A stretch of DNA of 64,000 nt, taken from the NCBI GenBank assembly GCA_963807425.1, contig CAWEBZ010000014.1:124001-188000 (forward strand). The letters run 5' to 3'. Positions within the stretch are counted from its first letter, which is position 1, and every line of letters begins with the position of its first letter. Under the pieces are notes generated by a model that worked only from the letters and a program-made list of their open reading frames with translations, was not told the origin of the DNA and did no database searches. Source of the DNA: VRUE01 sp963807425 (GTDB lineage Bacteria; Actinomycetota; Thermoleophilia; Solirubrobacterales; 70-9). Made by a program: the position numbers and the translations under genes. Positions 52,062-62,200 of this stretch are shown in pieces.

Positions 52062-55000
52062 ATGTGCTACCAGGCAACACGCCACCCACTCAACATTTCG
52101 AGGCTTCGCGCCGTCCTGCTCGGAGCCTGCCTCGCGGCGATGGCGATTGGAGCGACGGCAGCACAGGCAAGCGCGGCGCCAGTCTGGGACCTTTCGATGG
52201 TCCACAGCAGCGGCAACTTCAAACCGGGGAGCATCGAGGAGTATCGGCTGTACGTGCGCAATTCCGGCGACAGCCCGAGCGAGGGCCCGATCACTCTCAC
52301 CGTCGAACTGCCTCCTGGCCTGACGCGGTTCGGAGTTACGGACCAAAATGTCTTCAACGCATTCGTGGGTGGCTATCCACAGGGCTGGGATTGCCCCGGA
52401 AGCGAAGGCGACTCAACGATCACTTGCACAAGGACAAGCCCCGTCCCACCGGGCGCTTGGGCAGCCGGTAAGCTCGAATCTGCCGGGACGATCATTATCA
52501 CCGTCAACGTGGATCCCGGTGCCACCGGCAACTTGACCTCGACTGCCACGGTCACGGGCGGGGGCGCCAAATCCTTCGACGCTACACGACAGCTGACTCC
52601 TGTCAGCGAAGAGGAGGTCGAGTTCGGGGTCGCCCCCGGGAGTTGGGAAGCGGACTTCCTCGAGGCCGATGGCAATACCCCAGTGCGCCAGGCAAGCGCT
52701 CATCCCTATCAGGCCACATTCGAGTTCGACATGAACGCGATCGCCGATCCACTGAAGTCGCCTTTTTCGCCGAACCTACCTTTCCATGTGCCCAAAGGAA
52801 CCCTGCGGAACGTAGTGGTCGACTTTCCTCCGGGCTTCGTAGGCAACCCGAATGCGATCGGGGAGTGTACGGAGACACAGCTGACTGCGGGCGAGTGCCC
52901 GCTCGATAGTCAGGTGGGAAGCATCAGCTTCACGATGCCCGGAGTCGGTGACTTTCTGCCCTTCGCTCGCATGCACCAAGCCGTCTACAACATGGTTCAT
53001 CCCAAGGGTGTCTTGAACGACCTCGCCTTTGCGGTAAGCAAAACTGCCACCATTCACATTCGCGCCTCGCTCGACCCAAGCGATTACCACATCAGGACCA
53101 CGGTGCCGTTCATCAGCGAGGAAGGCGTGATCTTCGATCAGAGGCTGACGATCTGGGGGGTACCGGGGGATCCGCGCCACGACTTCGACCGCTGTCTAGA
53201 TCCGACTGGACTTGGCTCCACTATCGCCGAAGACGGTGAGCGATGCTCGCTGAACGGCCAACTCAAACCCTTCCTCACCGTGCCCGGGCAGTGTAATGCC
53301 GACCATCGGATAACCCTGCACGGCGTAGATTCCTGGCAGAACCCCGGCGAGTCTGTGCCGGCTCAGTCCTCGCCGTCGCCCGCCGGGCAGGAGACGGGCT
53401 GCGATCTGCCCCGTTTCGATCCCGATGTCCAGATCGATCCCAACAGCCAGGCGGCAAACACGCCGACCGGTCTCGACGTGCAGATCCAGGTTCCCCAGAA
53501 CAACAACCCCAACGCCCTCGATACGGCCCACATCAAGAAGACCGTGCTCACCTTCCCCAAGGGGATGACCGTCTCGCCCTCCTTCGCCGACGGGCTGCAG
53601 TCCTGCACGCTGGAGCAGATCGGGCTGGGGACCAACGACCCGGTTGCCTGTCCCAACGCCTCGCGCATCGGCTCGGTTGACCTGACCTCGCCGCTTCTGC
53701 CCAAACGGCTCGAAGGCTCGATGTACCTGGCGAAGCAGAGCGACAACCCCTTCGGATCGCTGCTTGCGATGTACCTCGCCGTCCACGACACCGAAGAGCG
53801 GGGTGCTCTGCTCAAGGTCGCGGGTCGTATCGACCTCGATCAGCAAACAGGCCAGCTCGTCACCACCTTCGACGACCTGCCCCAACAGCCCTTCGACGAC
53901 CTCACGCTCAAATTCAGAGGCGGCCCCAGAGCCCCCCTGATCAACCCGCCCAACTGCGGCTCGCACACGATCGGGATCGCGGTGAGCTCGTGGGCCAAAC
54001 CGAACGCACCGGTGGACGTTTCCGACACCTACCAGGTCACCCAGGGCCCCAACGGCACCCCCTGCGCCAACAACCCCGCCGACCGTCCCTTCGACCCGAA
54101 GATCTCCGGCGGAACGATCAACCCCCAGGCGGGCTCCTTCAGCCCCTTCCTCTTCCGGATGACGAGGACCGACGCAGATCAGGAGCTATCTCAGGTCGGC
54201 GTAACCGTCCCGCCGGGCCTGACCGCGAAGCTGGCGGGGATCCCCTTCTGTCCGGAGGCGGCTATCGCCGGCATCTCCGCCGAGCTGGCGACCAGCCTCG
54301 GCGAGCTGAGCGCCCCCCACTGCCCAGCGGCCTCCCAGATCGGCACCGTGAGCGTCGGAGTGGGAGCGGGCTCCGGTCCCAACTACTTCCCCGGCAAGAT
54401 CTACCTCGGCGGTCCCTATAAGGGCGCTCCGCTAAGCCTCGCGGTAGTGATCGCAGGATTGGCAGGTCCCTTCGACCTCGGCAACGTCCTGGTCAGGACC
54501 GCTCTGCACGTCAATCCCGAAACCGCTCAGGTCAGAGCCCTATCGGATCCCTTCCCGCTGATCTTCCACGGCGTCCTCTTGCGGGTCAGAGACGTGCGGA
54601 TCAACCTCGACCGCCCCGACCTCACCCTCAACCCGACCAACTGCGACCCCTTGGCGATCGACGCCCACCTGACCGGGACCGGAGGAGACATCCTCACCAC
54701 CGCAGACGACACCGTCGCCGACAGGTCAGAGCGCTTTCAGGTCGCCAACTGCGCCAACCTGCCCTTCAAGCCCAAGCTCTCCTTCGAGCTCAAGGGTGGA
54801 ACCAAGAGAGGTCAGTTCCCAGCCTTCCGGGCTGTGCTGAAGGCAAGGCCCGGAGACGCCAACATCGCCAGGAGCACGGTCGTCCTGCCCCGCTCGGAGT
54901 TCATCGAACAGGGCCACATCAGAACCGTCTGCACCAGGGTCCAGTTCAAAGACGACGCATGCCCCCCAGGATCGATCTACGGCTATGCCAAAGCGATAAC

Positions 55001-55361
55001 GCCGCTCTTTGACGAAGTCCTCGAAGGGCCGGTCTACCTGCGCTCAAACGGAGGCGAAAGGCTGCTCCCCGACCTCGTCGTCTCCTTGAACGGCAAAATC
55101 GACGTTGCCCTGGCTGGCTTCGTCGACTCGGTCAACGGCAGGTTCCGCAATACCTTCGACGTCATCCCTGACGCACCGGTGACCAAGTTCGAACTCAACA
55201 TGAAGGGCGGCAAACGAGGCCTCCTGGTCAACCACCTCGACCTCTGCGATGTGACCTCCAGGGCCGACGTGAAGTTCGTCGGCCAAAACGGCAAGGTCGC
55301 CAAGAGCCGGCCGAAGATGGGGACCTCTTGCGGGGGCGGGGAGCGCAGAGGGCGGCGCTAG
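52062..55361 (+). CDS. Secreted DUF11-like plus four-module Cys-rich protein (B2)
   Basis: 1099 residues from ATG 52062, chosen because AAGGAG lies 9 bases upstream; an ATG at 52041 is the alternative. After the signal (to about residue 30) comes a CARDB/DUF11-like beta domain (about 39-168; YRLYVRNSGDSPSEGPITLT). Four copies of the Cys module follow, starting near residues 247, 489, 711 and 935, each with a P-x-G strand, Cys, CP-x-x-S-x-I-G and a closing Cys. The last module is almost identical to those of B1 and B3. It ends MGTSCGGGERRGRR. No catalytic motif is visible. Confidence 0.75.
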   Translation: MCYQATRHPLNISRLRAVLLGACLAAMAIGATAAQASAAPVWDLSMVHSSGNFKPGSIEEYRLYVRNSGDSPSEGPITLTVELPPGLTRFGVTDQNVFNAFVGGYPQGWDCPGSEGDSTITCTRTSPVPPGAWAAGKLESAGTIIITVNVDPGATGNLTSTATVTGGGAKSFDATRQLTPVSEEEVEFGVAPGSWEADFLEADGNTPVRQASAHPYQATFEFDMNAIADPLKSPFSPNLPFHVPKGTLRNVVVDFPPGFVGNPNAIGECTETQLTAGECPLDSQVGSISFTMPGVGDFLPFARMHQAVYNMVHPKGVLNDLAFAVSKTATIHIRASLDPSDYHIRTTVPFISEEGVIFDQRLTIWGVPGDPRHDFDRCLDPTGLGSTIAEDGERCSLNGQLKPFLTVPGQCNADHRITLHGVDSWQNPGESVPAQSSPSPAGQETGCDLPRFDPDVQIDPNSQAANTPTGLDVQIQVPQNNNPNALDTAHIKKTVLTFPKGMTVSPSFADGLQSCTLEQIGLGTNDPVACPNASRIGSVDLTSPLLPKRLEGSMYLAKQSDNPFGSLLAMYLAVHDTEERGALLKVAGRIDLDQQTGQLVTTFDDLPQQPFDDLTLKFRGGPRAPLINPPNCGSHTIGIAVSSWAKPNAPVDVSDTYQVTQGPNGTPCANNPADRPFDPKISGGTINPQAGSFSPFLFRMTRTDADQELSQVGVTVPPGLTAKLAGIPFCPEAAIAGISAELATSLGELSAPHCPAASQIGTVSVGVGAGSGPNYFPGKIYLGGPYKGAPLSLAVVIAGLAGPFDLGNVLVRTALHVNPETAQVRALSDPFPLIFHGVLLRVRDVRINLDRPDLTLNPTNCDPLAIDAHLTGTGGDILTTADDTVADRSERFQVANCANLPFKPKLSFELKGGTKRGQFPAFRAVLKARPGDANIARSTVVLPRSEFIEQGHIRTVCTRVQFKDDACPPGSIYGYAKAITPLFDEVLEGPVYLRSNGGERLLPDLVVSLNGKIDVALAGFVDSVNGRFRNTFDVIPDAPVTKFELNMKGGKRGLLVNHLDLCDVTSRADVKFVGQNGKVAKSRPKMGTSCGGGERRGRR

Positions 55362-55399
55362 AAGAGCTGGCCACAGGCGCTCTAAAGCGTCTGGATTCC

Positions 55400-55440
55400 A
55401 AGCCGCGGTGACCTTCGGGTCATCGCGGTTTTGGCCTTTC
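55400..55440 (+). terminator. UUCG-loop Rho-independent terminator of operon 2
   Basis: A 14-bp stem (55400-55413 with 55418-55431) around TTCG, followed by T-rich sequence. It differs from the operon 1 terminator mainly at positions that keep pairing, and the TTTCTAGAGCCGTTTA tract downstream is shared. Confidence 0.88.
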
Positions 55441-55474
55441 TAGAGCCGTTTAAGGGCTAGAAACAAATTCGTAC

Positions 55475-55504
55475 TTGACATTTGGAGAACCACTTGTCTA
55501 CCCT
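55475..55504 (+). promoter_or_regulatory. Promoter of surface-protein operon 3
   Basis: -35 TTGACA at 55475-55480, 18-base spacer, -10-like TACCCT at 55499-55504, followed by GTGCTTCG exactly as in promoter 2. Confidence 0.65.
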
Positions 55505-55568
55505 GTGCTTCGACTTCGGGAAACACGAGTGTCCACGACACCGATGTCCACCTGGGTCGCTGGGAACT

Positions 55569-55642
55569 GGAAACCGAGCCTCGCCGGAAGCCGCAAAGGG
55601 GAAGCGGCCGAAAGAGGGCTCACGGGACAAGGAGAGAGCTAC
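55569..55642 (+). ncRNA. Conserved potentially structured leader, copy 3
   Basis: Shares AAACCGAGCC, GGGGAAGCGGCCG and GGGCTCACGGGACAAGGAGA with copies 1 and 2. The outer stem is GAGCC/GGCTC and the inner stem GCCGC/GCGGC around AAAGGGGAA. The two arms are kept while the joining sequence differs, as expected for a selected fold. Confidence 0.55.
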
Positions 55643-58600
55643 GTGAGACGTCCGACGAAGGCACGGTTCGCCGCAGCCCAGCGAAGGGGCCGCGGGTTCC
55701 TCGTTGCCGCTCTCTTCGCCCTTCTCCTTTCCGCATTGCTTGCCCCTGGTGCTCAGGCGGAAAAGGGAGTGGCCAAGGTCATCGAAACGCAGGGCGACCA
55801 CCACGTCGGCCAGATTGCAGTCAACGAGTCGACCGGAGACATCTATGCCGCAGAGCAGACCAATACCCGTATCGTTCGCTATGACAGTGGCGGGAATCAA
55901 ATCTCCCAGTTTGGAGTCCTCGGATCTGGCAATGGCGAGTTCAACTTCGAATACCCCGTTTCTCCGGGAATTGCGGTCGACAACTCTGGTGGGCCTTCCA
56001 GCGGCGCCGTCTATGTCGCCGACATCGGTAACGACCGCGTTCAGAAGTTTGACGCCGCCGGCAACTACGTTTCCCAATTTGGGACACCGGGCTCCGGGGA
56101 TGGCCAGTTCGATCGGCCGTCCGCAGTCGCGGTAGATCCCTCCAGCGGCGCCGTCTATGTCGCCGACATCGGTAACGACCGCGTTCAGAAGTTTGACGCC
56201 GCCGGCAACTACGTTTCCCAATTTGGGACACCGGGCTCCGGGGATGGCCAGTTCTCGTTCGACTCGTTTTTCAGCGCCGAAGGTAGCCTAGCCGTCGATT
56301 CAACCGGCGAGGTATACGTCTTGGACGGCACCGCTCGCATCCAGCGCTTCGATGCACTTGGAGATTTCGACACGGTATTTGCTCCTACATCTGAAGTCCA
56401 GCGAGCCGCGATAGCCATAGACAGGACAGTCCATCACGTCTATGTCGCTCAAGCCAGTTTTAGTAGCACTGAGTTTCAGGTGGGTGAGTTCAATACAGCC
56501 GGAACGCTGCTCGACACTCACGGAAACAACACCGGTCAGAACAGCTCTAATGGAGTCGCGGTCAACTCATCGAACGGCCAGATCCTTTTTGCTACCGGTG
56601 CGTTCTCGGTGGGGATGGGGCAGATCTTCGTTCTCGACGACCTATTGTCACCCAGCGCACAAATTGCGCCTGTCTCGGACATATCCAGCACCGAAGCTGT
56701 GTTCCACGGATCCGTGAATCCCAGCGGTTCCGAAGTTGGATACCACTTCGAGTACCGCGCCGATGGCGATAGCCAGTGGATTCCCGTACCGATCCCGGAT
56801 GCCGTGGCCGGAAACGGCTCCGGCGACGTACCGGTAAGTCAAGCGGCGACCGGACTCGAGCCAAACGTTCTTTACCACGTGAGGCTCGTCGCCAGCAAGC
56901 CCTTTGGAGGGCCGAGCCACACGTCCGCCGAGCAGACGTTCACCACCGATCCGTTTCCCCCTACCGGCTCTACCCGCTCGGCATTTCCAGTAGGTGACAC
57001 CTTTGCCACCCTGCGCGGCTTGGTCGATCCCAACAACGCACCCACGGCTTACTACTTCGAGTACGGGGCCGACGGCACCTATGGTGGCCGAATTCCGGTT
57101 GGGACCGACGCCAGCGCCGGGCAGGGTGGCGAGCTAATGCCGGTCGAGCAGACGATCAGTGGCCTGCAGCCGCAGACGACTTACCATTTCCGTCTCGTCG
57201 CCACCAATCCGTTCGGCTCGCCGCTGGTGGGCGACGATGTCACCTTCACTACCACCAGCACCGCGGCGGCCGTTTGGCGCAGCCGCGGCATCGAGCTGGT
57301 GACTCCGCCGGACAAGGCGGATCAGGTACCGCTCTTCCCGCTGGTCGATCCGGTTGGCGGTCGGGCCGTCTGGGGGACGCTCACCGGCGCACCGGGTTCG
57401 CCGACTGGCAGCGGCGGCGTCTTCGTCGCGCAGCGCGGCGCGACTAGTTGGCAATCCACCACGATCCTCCCACCTGTGGAGGAGCTCGTCGGCGACGGGC
57501 AGCTCACCTACCAGCTCCTCGCTGCGACCCCCGATTTCTCCGAACGCGTCTTCAAGGTGGCCGTCTCGTTCATCACCCAGCAGGTCAGCGACACCTCGTA
57601 CGTGCGGGTTGGTCCCGGGGGGGAGCAGGAGGTTCTCGGGACCGTCGAGCGGCAGTTCGTCGGTCCAAACGGTGAGGACCCAGTCGCTGTAAGCCCCGAC
57701 CTCGATCACGTCTACGTCTACACCGCGCAGCAATTCGATCCAGAACACCCTGGGGGGACCGGGCAGGTCTACGACTTCGGTAGCGGTTCCCCGGTCCTCG
57801 TAAGCAAGCTCGACGATGGCTCGGCTCCGGCGTGCGGAATCCGGGGTGGCCAGTTCTCAGGGTTTTCCTCCAATCTGTACAGGCCCGCCTCGATCTCAAC
57901 CGATCCCTCCTCTTCGCCACGGATCGTCTTCGCCGCCGCGGCGGACTGTGGCAACGAGCATCTTTACCTCCGAGATATCGCTGGCGAACAGACGACGCGC
58001 CTCACTGGCCCTCCTGTCTCCGGTGAAGATTTCAGCGAGTTCTTCGTCAAGGGAAACGCGGACATGTCTAAGGTGATCTTCGTTACGCGCACGAGCCTCG
58101 ACCCAGCCGACTCCGACCAAGGCACAGATATATATCGCTGGACCGAAGGTGCCGGAGTGGGTTGTCTCACATGCATCGCTCCGGTCGATGCGAATGTTGA
58201 GGCCAAGAGCGAGTCCAGCGGCTTCAAGTCCGATGTGGTCGTTTCGCCGGATCTCTCCCATGTCTACTTCACTAGCGCCGCGGAGCTGGTACCGGGCCAG
58301 CCGAGTGCGGACGGTCCCGGTCTCAACCTCTATGTCTGGAGCAACGACGAGCTTCGCTACGTCGGCAGGGTGGACGAGCGCCTAAATGAGAGTTTCGCCG
58401 CGAACAATCCCAACGGTTCGATCACGACTCCGGATGGCAATACCCTTGTCTTCAGGACGAATCAGCCCGGAGTCACCCCGGACGACTCCGATGGTGGGAA
58501 TTGCCTCAGCCCCGGCGGAAGCCCGACCCGCTGCTTCCAGTTCTACCGCTACACGGATTCCACCAGAGACCTCGAGTGCATCACCTGTAACCGGGCGGGA

Positions 58601-59263
58601 CAGCAATTCTCCCAGCCCAAAACGGAGCTCGCTGAATTCAGCCCGGATACATTGCTTGAGAACTCCTTCTGGGCTCGCTCGCTGGCTGCGTCGCCACTGA
58701 GCGACGACGGCCGCACATTTGTCTTTTCTTCCGCTCACGCATATGTCCACGCGGATGTAAACCGCTCGCGAGACATATACGAGTGGCGCGACGGGCGTAT
58801 CCGCCTGGTCACCGATGGGGTCAGCGAGTATCCAGCGGACCCCGACAAGGATCTCAACGCCCCGCGCATCATCGGGCTTTCCCGTGACGGGACCGATCTG
58901 CTCTTCACCCTCGGTGCGCGCATCACGGGCCACGAGATCGAGAACGCTGCCCAGCTCTACGATGCGCGAATCGGAGGCGGTTTCCCCCCGCCTCCCCAGC
59001 CCCCTGCCCCATGCGTCGAGGACGCTTGTCAGGGCCCGCTCGATGCTCCGCCGGGGCTTCCCCAGTCCGGCAGCTCGACTCTTCAGGGTCCGGGCAATGA
59101 GGCTCCTAGCGTTCGGAAAAAACAGCGTGGGCGCTGTGCGAGCACGAGAAAAAAGGCTACGCGCAAAGCACGCGGCACAAGCCAACGCGAGATCGCAGCT
59201 CGCAAATGCAAGCGCACTCGAAGTGGTCAAAAGCGTAAACCGACGACTGTCAAGAAGGGCTGA
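55643..59263 (+). CDS. Secreted NHL/FN3/beta-propeller surface protein (A3)
   Basis: 1206 residues from GTG 55643. Signal peptide to about residue 48. NHL repeats cover about 50-330 (YVADIGNDRVQKFDAAGNYV occurs twice because of a perfect DNA repeat). Two FN3-like domains lie at about 340-545 and a PD40-like propeller at about 550-1105. The tail has DARIGGGF, a Pro-rich stretch, CVEDACQG, then GPGNEAPSVRKK and a long Lys/Arg/Thr-rich end. Domain order matches A2. Export and ligand binding at the cell surface are likely. The gene is paired with B3. Confidence 0.75.
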   Translation: MRRPTKARFAAAQRRGRGFLVAALFALLLSALLAPGAQAEKGVAKVIETQGDHHVGQIAVNESTGDIYAAEQTNTRIVRYDSGGNQISQFGVLGSGNGEFNFEYPVSPGIAVDNSGGPSSGAVYVADIGNDRVQKFDAAGNYVSQFGTPGSGDGQFDRPSAVAVDPSSGAVYVADIGNDRVQKFDAAGNYVSQFGTPGSGDGQFSFDSFFSAEGSLAVDSTGEVYVLDGTARIQRFDALGDFDTVFAPTSEVQRAAIAIDRTVHHVYVAQASFSSTEFQVGEFNTAGTLLDTHGNNTGQNSSNGVAVNSSNGQILFATGAFSVGMGQIFVLDDLLSPSAQIAPVSDISSTEAVFHGSVNPSGSEVGYHFEYRADGDSQWIPVPIPDAVAGNGSGDVPVSQAATGLEPNVLYHVRLVASKPFGGPSHTSAEQTFTTDPFPPTGSTRSAFPVGDTFATLRGLVDPNNAPTAYYFEYGADGTYGGRIPVGTDASAGQGGELMPVEQTISGLQPQTTYHFRLVATNPFGSPLVGDDVTFTTTSTAAAVWRSRGIELVTPPDKADQVPLFPLVDPVGGRAVWGTLTGAPGSPTGSGGVFVAQRGATSWQSTTILPPVEELVGDGQLTYQLLAATPDFSERVFKVAVSFITQQVSDTSYVRVGPGGEQEVLGTVERQFVGPNGEDPVAVSPDLDHVYVYTAQQFDPEHPGGTGQVYDFGSGSPVLVSKLDDGSAPACGIRGGQFSGFSSNLYRPASISTDPSSSPRIVFAAAADCGNEHLYLRDIAGEQTTRLTGPPVSGEDFSEFFVKGNADMSKVIFVTRTSLDPADSDQGTDIYRWTEGAGVGCLTCIAPVDANVEAKSESSGFKSDVVVSPDLSHVYFTSAAELVPGQPSADGPGLNLYVWSNDELRYVGRVDERLNESFAANNPNGSITTPDGNTLVFRTNQPGVTPDDSDGGNCLSPGGSPTRCFQFYRYTDSTRDLECITCNRAGQQFSQPKTELAEFSPDTLLENSFWARSLAASPLSDDGRTFVFSSAHAYVHADVNRSRDIYEWRDGRIRLVTDGVSEYPADPDKDLNAPRIIGLSRDGTDLLFTLGARITGHEIENAAQLYDARIGGGFPPPPQPPAPCVEDACQGPLDAPPGLPQSGSSTLQGPGNEAPSVRKKQRGRCASTRKKATRKARGTSQREIAARKCKRTRSGQKRKPTTVKKG
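55997..56254 (+). repeat. Perfect 114-bp in-frame direct repeat in A3
   Basis: 55997-56110 and 56141-56254 are identical over 114 bases with a 144-base period. Each copy encodes 38 residues of an NHL blade, so unequal crossing-over could add or remove one blade without a frameshift. Confidence 0.95.
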
Positions 59264-59269
59264 GCCGAG

Positions 59270-62200
59270 ATGAACGGGAAGACAGATATGAGGGGCACAT
59301 TCCGAATTCGGCTCGCGCTGCTGCTTGGTGCCTGCATGACGACCCTTGCTCTTGCAGCGACCCCTGCCGCCGCAGCGCCGGCCCTCGAGGTCAAGACCCA
59401 ATGGGGCTCCACCCACCTCGCTCCCGGCGATCTCGGCCAGTTCATCGTCGCGGTCCGTAACTTCGGCGATACCGACGCGACGGGGCCGGTGACCGTGACA
59501 CTGGACCTTCCGCCCGGTGTCACCCGCGTCCCTCCCGCTCCTTTCGACGACTTCGCCAGCAACGGCGAGGCTCCCTGGTCCTGCTCGGACGTTGTGGTCG
59601 ATGGCGTCGACACCGTCACCTGTACCAATAGCGCTGAAGATATTCTGGCCCGAGCCGACGTCCCAAGCGCTTTCTTCTACTGGGACTCGAAGATGCTGGT
59701 GATCAGAGTCGCGGTCGCACAAGATGCTGCGGGCACTCATGACGTCACCACCACTGCTATCGCGGCCGGCGCGGGTCAGAGCGATTCCGAGGTACACGCC
59801 GTCACGATCGGTGGAGATCCCACCGGCTTCGGTGTTGTCGATAAAGCCTTTCGCTCCGACGTCTTCGATGCCGCCTATCCCGCCGGGCAGCCCGTCCGGC
59901 AGGCCGGTGCACACCCGTTTGAGCTGCGAGTCGGCTTCGATTTCAACCTCAGAAAGGTTGAGGACCCTTCTCCGCTGCCAGGCTTTGTCTCCACGCTCCT
60001 GTCCACCCAGCCCGTCGAGGATTCTCGCACCACTGTCGTCACCCTTCCCCCGGGCGTCTCCGGGAATCCCGAGGCGACCCCCAAGTGTTCCCCCAGCGAT
60101 TTTCTCCGTAAACGCGGTAACGTCGATACCGCCTGCCCTCCCGAGACCCAGGTCGGCACACTCGACCTCTATCTCAACGCGCCGCCCGCACCAGTTTTCA
60201 ACAACTCTTGGACGACCAGGATTGGGGTTTACAACCTCCAGCCGCGAAAAGGGGTGCCGGCGGACTTCGGCTTCAACGTCCTCGGTTACCGCGGCCACAT
60301 ATATCCGACCCTCGATCCCGCACAGAATTATGCGATCAAGGCAACCGTTCCTTACATCAGCAGCATTCTGCCGATTCACAGTGCCGAGTTCACGATGTGG
60401 GGGGTCCCGGCCGATCCGGCGCACTTCTGGCAGCGAACCAACCCCAACGAGGGCGAGTCGCTGTTCGGAATCGATAGCGACGCGCCAGTCAAGCCGCTTC
60501 TCTCGCTACCGATGGATTGCAGCGATCATGGCCGTCCCACGTTCGGCGCCGATTCCTGGCAGAACCCTCGATGGGGCGATCTCAACGACGATCCGAGCGA
60601 TCTGCCGGTCTATGAGACATCGTCAGGCGAGAGTCTCGAGGTGGAGGGGTGCGACGACCCCCGCATCCGCTTTGAGCCGAGAGTCGCCCTTCAGCCGACC
60701 AGTCGTACCGCGGGTGGGCCGACGGGCCTGAAGGTCGACCTGATCGTTCCTCAGCGCAATGACACGGTGCAGAACGCCGAGGAATTGTATGAGGAGAACG
60801 GCGACATTCAGGCGATTCCCACCCCGCCGTTGAAGAAAGCCGTCGTGACCTTTCCCGAGGGGATGACGCTTTCCACCTCCGCCGCACAGGGGCTCGGCAA
60901 CTGCTCGGCTGAGCAGATCGGCATTGGCACCAATAGCCCGGTGCGCTGCCCCGAGAACAGTCGCTACGGCTCGCTGACTCTGCACACCCCGATCCTTCCC
61001 CCCGATGCACCGATGGTCGGCGACATCTTTATCGCCAAGCAGAACGAGAACCCCTTCAACAACTTCCTCTCGATGTACTTCGTCATCCACGACGAGGAGC
61101 GGGGCCTGCTGGTCAAGCTGGCGGGGAAGATCGACCTCGATCCGAAAACCGGTCAGATTACGACCACCTTCGACGATCTTCCCCAGTTCCCGGTCTCAGA
61201 CATGGAGCTGAGCTTCAAGGGAGGCGTGCGTGCGGGCTTGGTGAATCCGACCACCTGCGGGGCCAAGACGATCAAAACCGAATTCTTCTCCTGGCACGAT
61301 CCCAGCACGCCGATCACCGAGACGAGCTCCTACGAGATCACGGAAAAGCCCAATGGCTCCCCCTGCGTAAACGGGCTCGGCGAGCGACCCTTCGCACCGC
61401 AGCTGAGCGCCGGCACCGTCAATCCCTCCGCTGGCGCCTACTCCCCCTTCACCTTCCGCCTGCAGCGAACGGACGACGACCAGGAGTTCAGCCAGCTGGG
61501 AACGACGCTCCCGCCGGGCCTCTTGGCCAACATCTCGAAGATCAGCGAGTGCCCAGAGGCAGGAATCGCCCAGGCAGAAGCGCCGGGAAGGACGGGAACG
61601 CAGGAGCAGCTCGCTCCCTCCTGTCCCGCCTCGAGCCAGATCGGCACCACCGACGTCGGCAGCGGAGTGGGCCAGGTGATCACCTACATTCCGGGCAAGG
61701 CCTACCTCGCCGGCCCCTACAAGGGCGCCCCGCTGAGCATGGTGGTGATCACTCCGATCCTCGCCGGCCCCTACGACCTCGGCGTGATCGCCGTCCGCTC
61801 GGGGATCTACGTCGATCCCGCCACGGCGCAGGCGACGATCAAGACCGATCCCTTCCCCCAGATCTACCAGGGCATTCCGGTGCGGATCAGGGACATCCGG
61901 GTCATGGCCGACAGGCCGGACATGATCGTCAACCCGACCAGCTGCGAGCCGATGGCGGTGGACGCTCACGTGACGGGGACCGGAGGCATCCTCGAGTCGA
62001 TCGTCGACGACACCGCGGTAGACCTCGCCGAGCGCTTCCAGGTCGCCAACTGCGCCAGGCTCGGTTTCAAACCGCAGCTCAGCTTCAAGCTCAAGGGCGG
62101 TACCAAACGAGGCGACTTCCCGGCGCTGGAGGCGATCCTGAGAGCACGTCCCGGAGACGCCAACATTGCCCGATCGACGGTCGTCCTGCCAAGGTCGGAG

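Noticed and set aside
55400..55470. Operon boundary region as a mobile repeat unit
   Set aside because: The similarity between 48.1-48.3 kb and 55.4-55.6 kb is explained by a shared terminator, promoter and leader; no flanking target duplication or terminal inverted repeats are present.
58382..60424. Long minus-strand open frame across A3 and B3
   Set aside because: It spans the junction of two well-supported genes, has no start signal or domain and is a codon-bias shadow.
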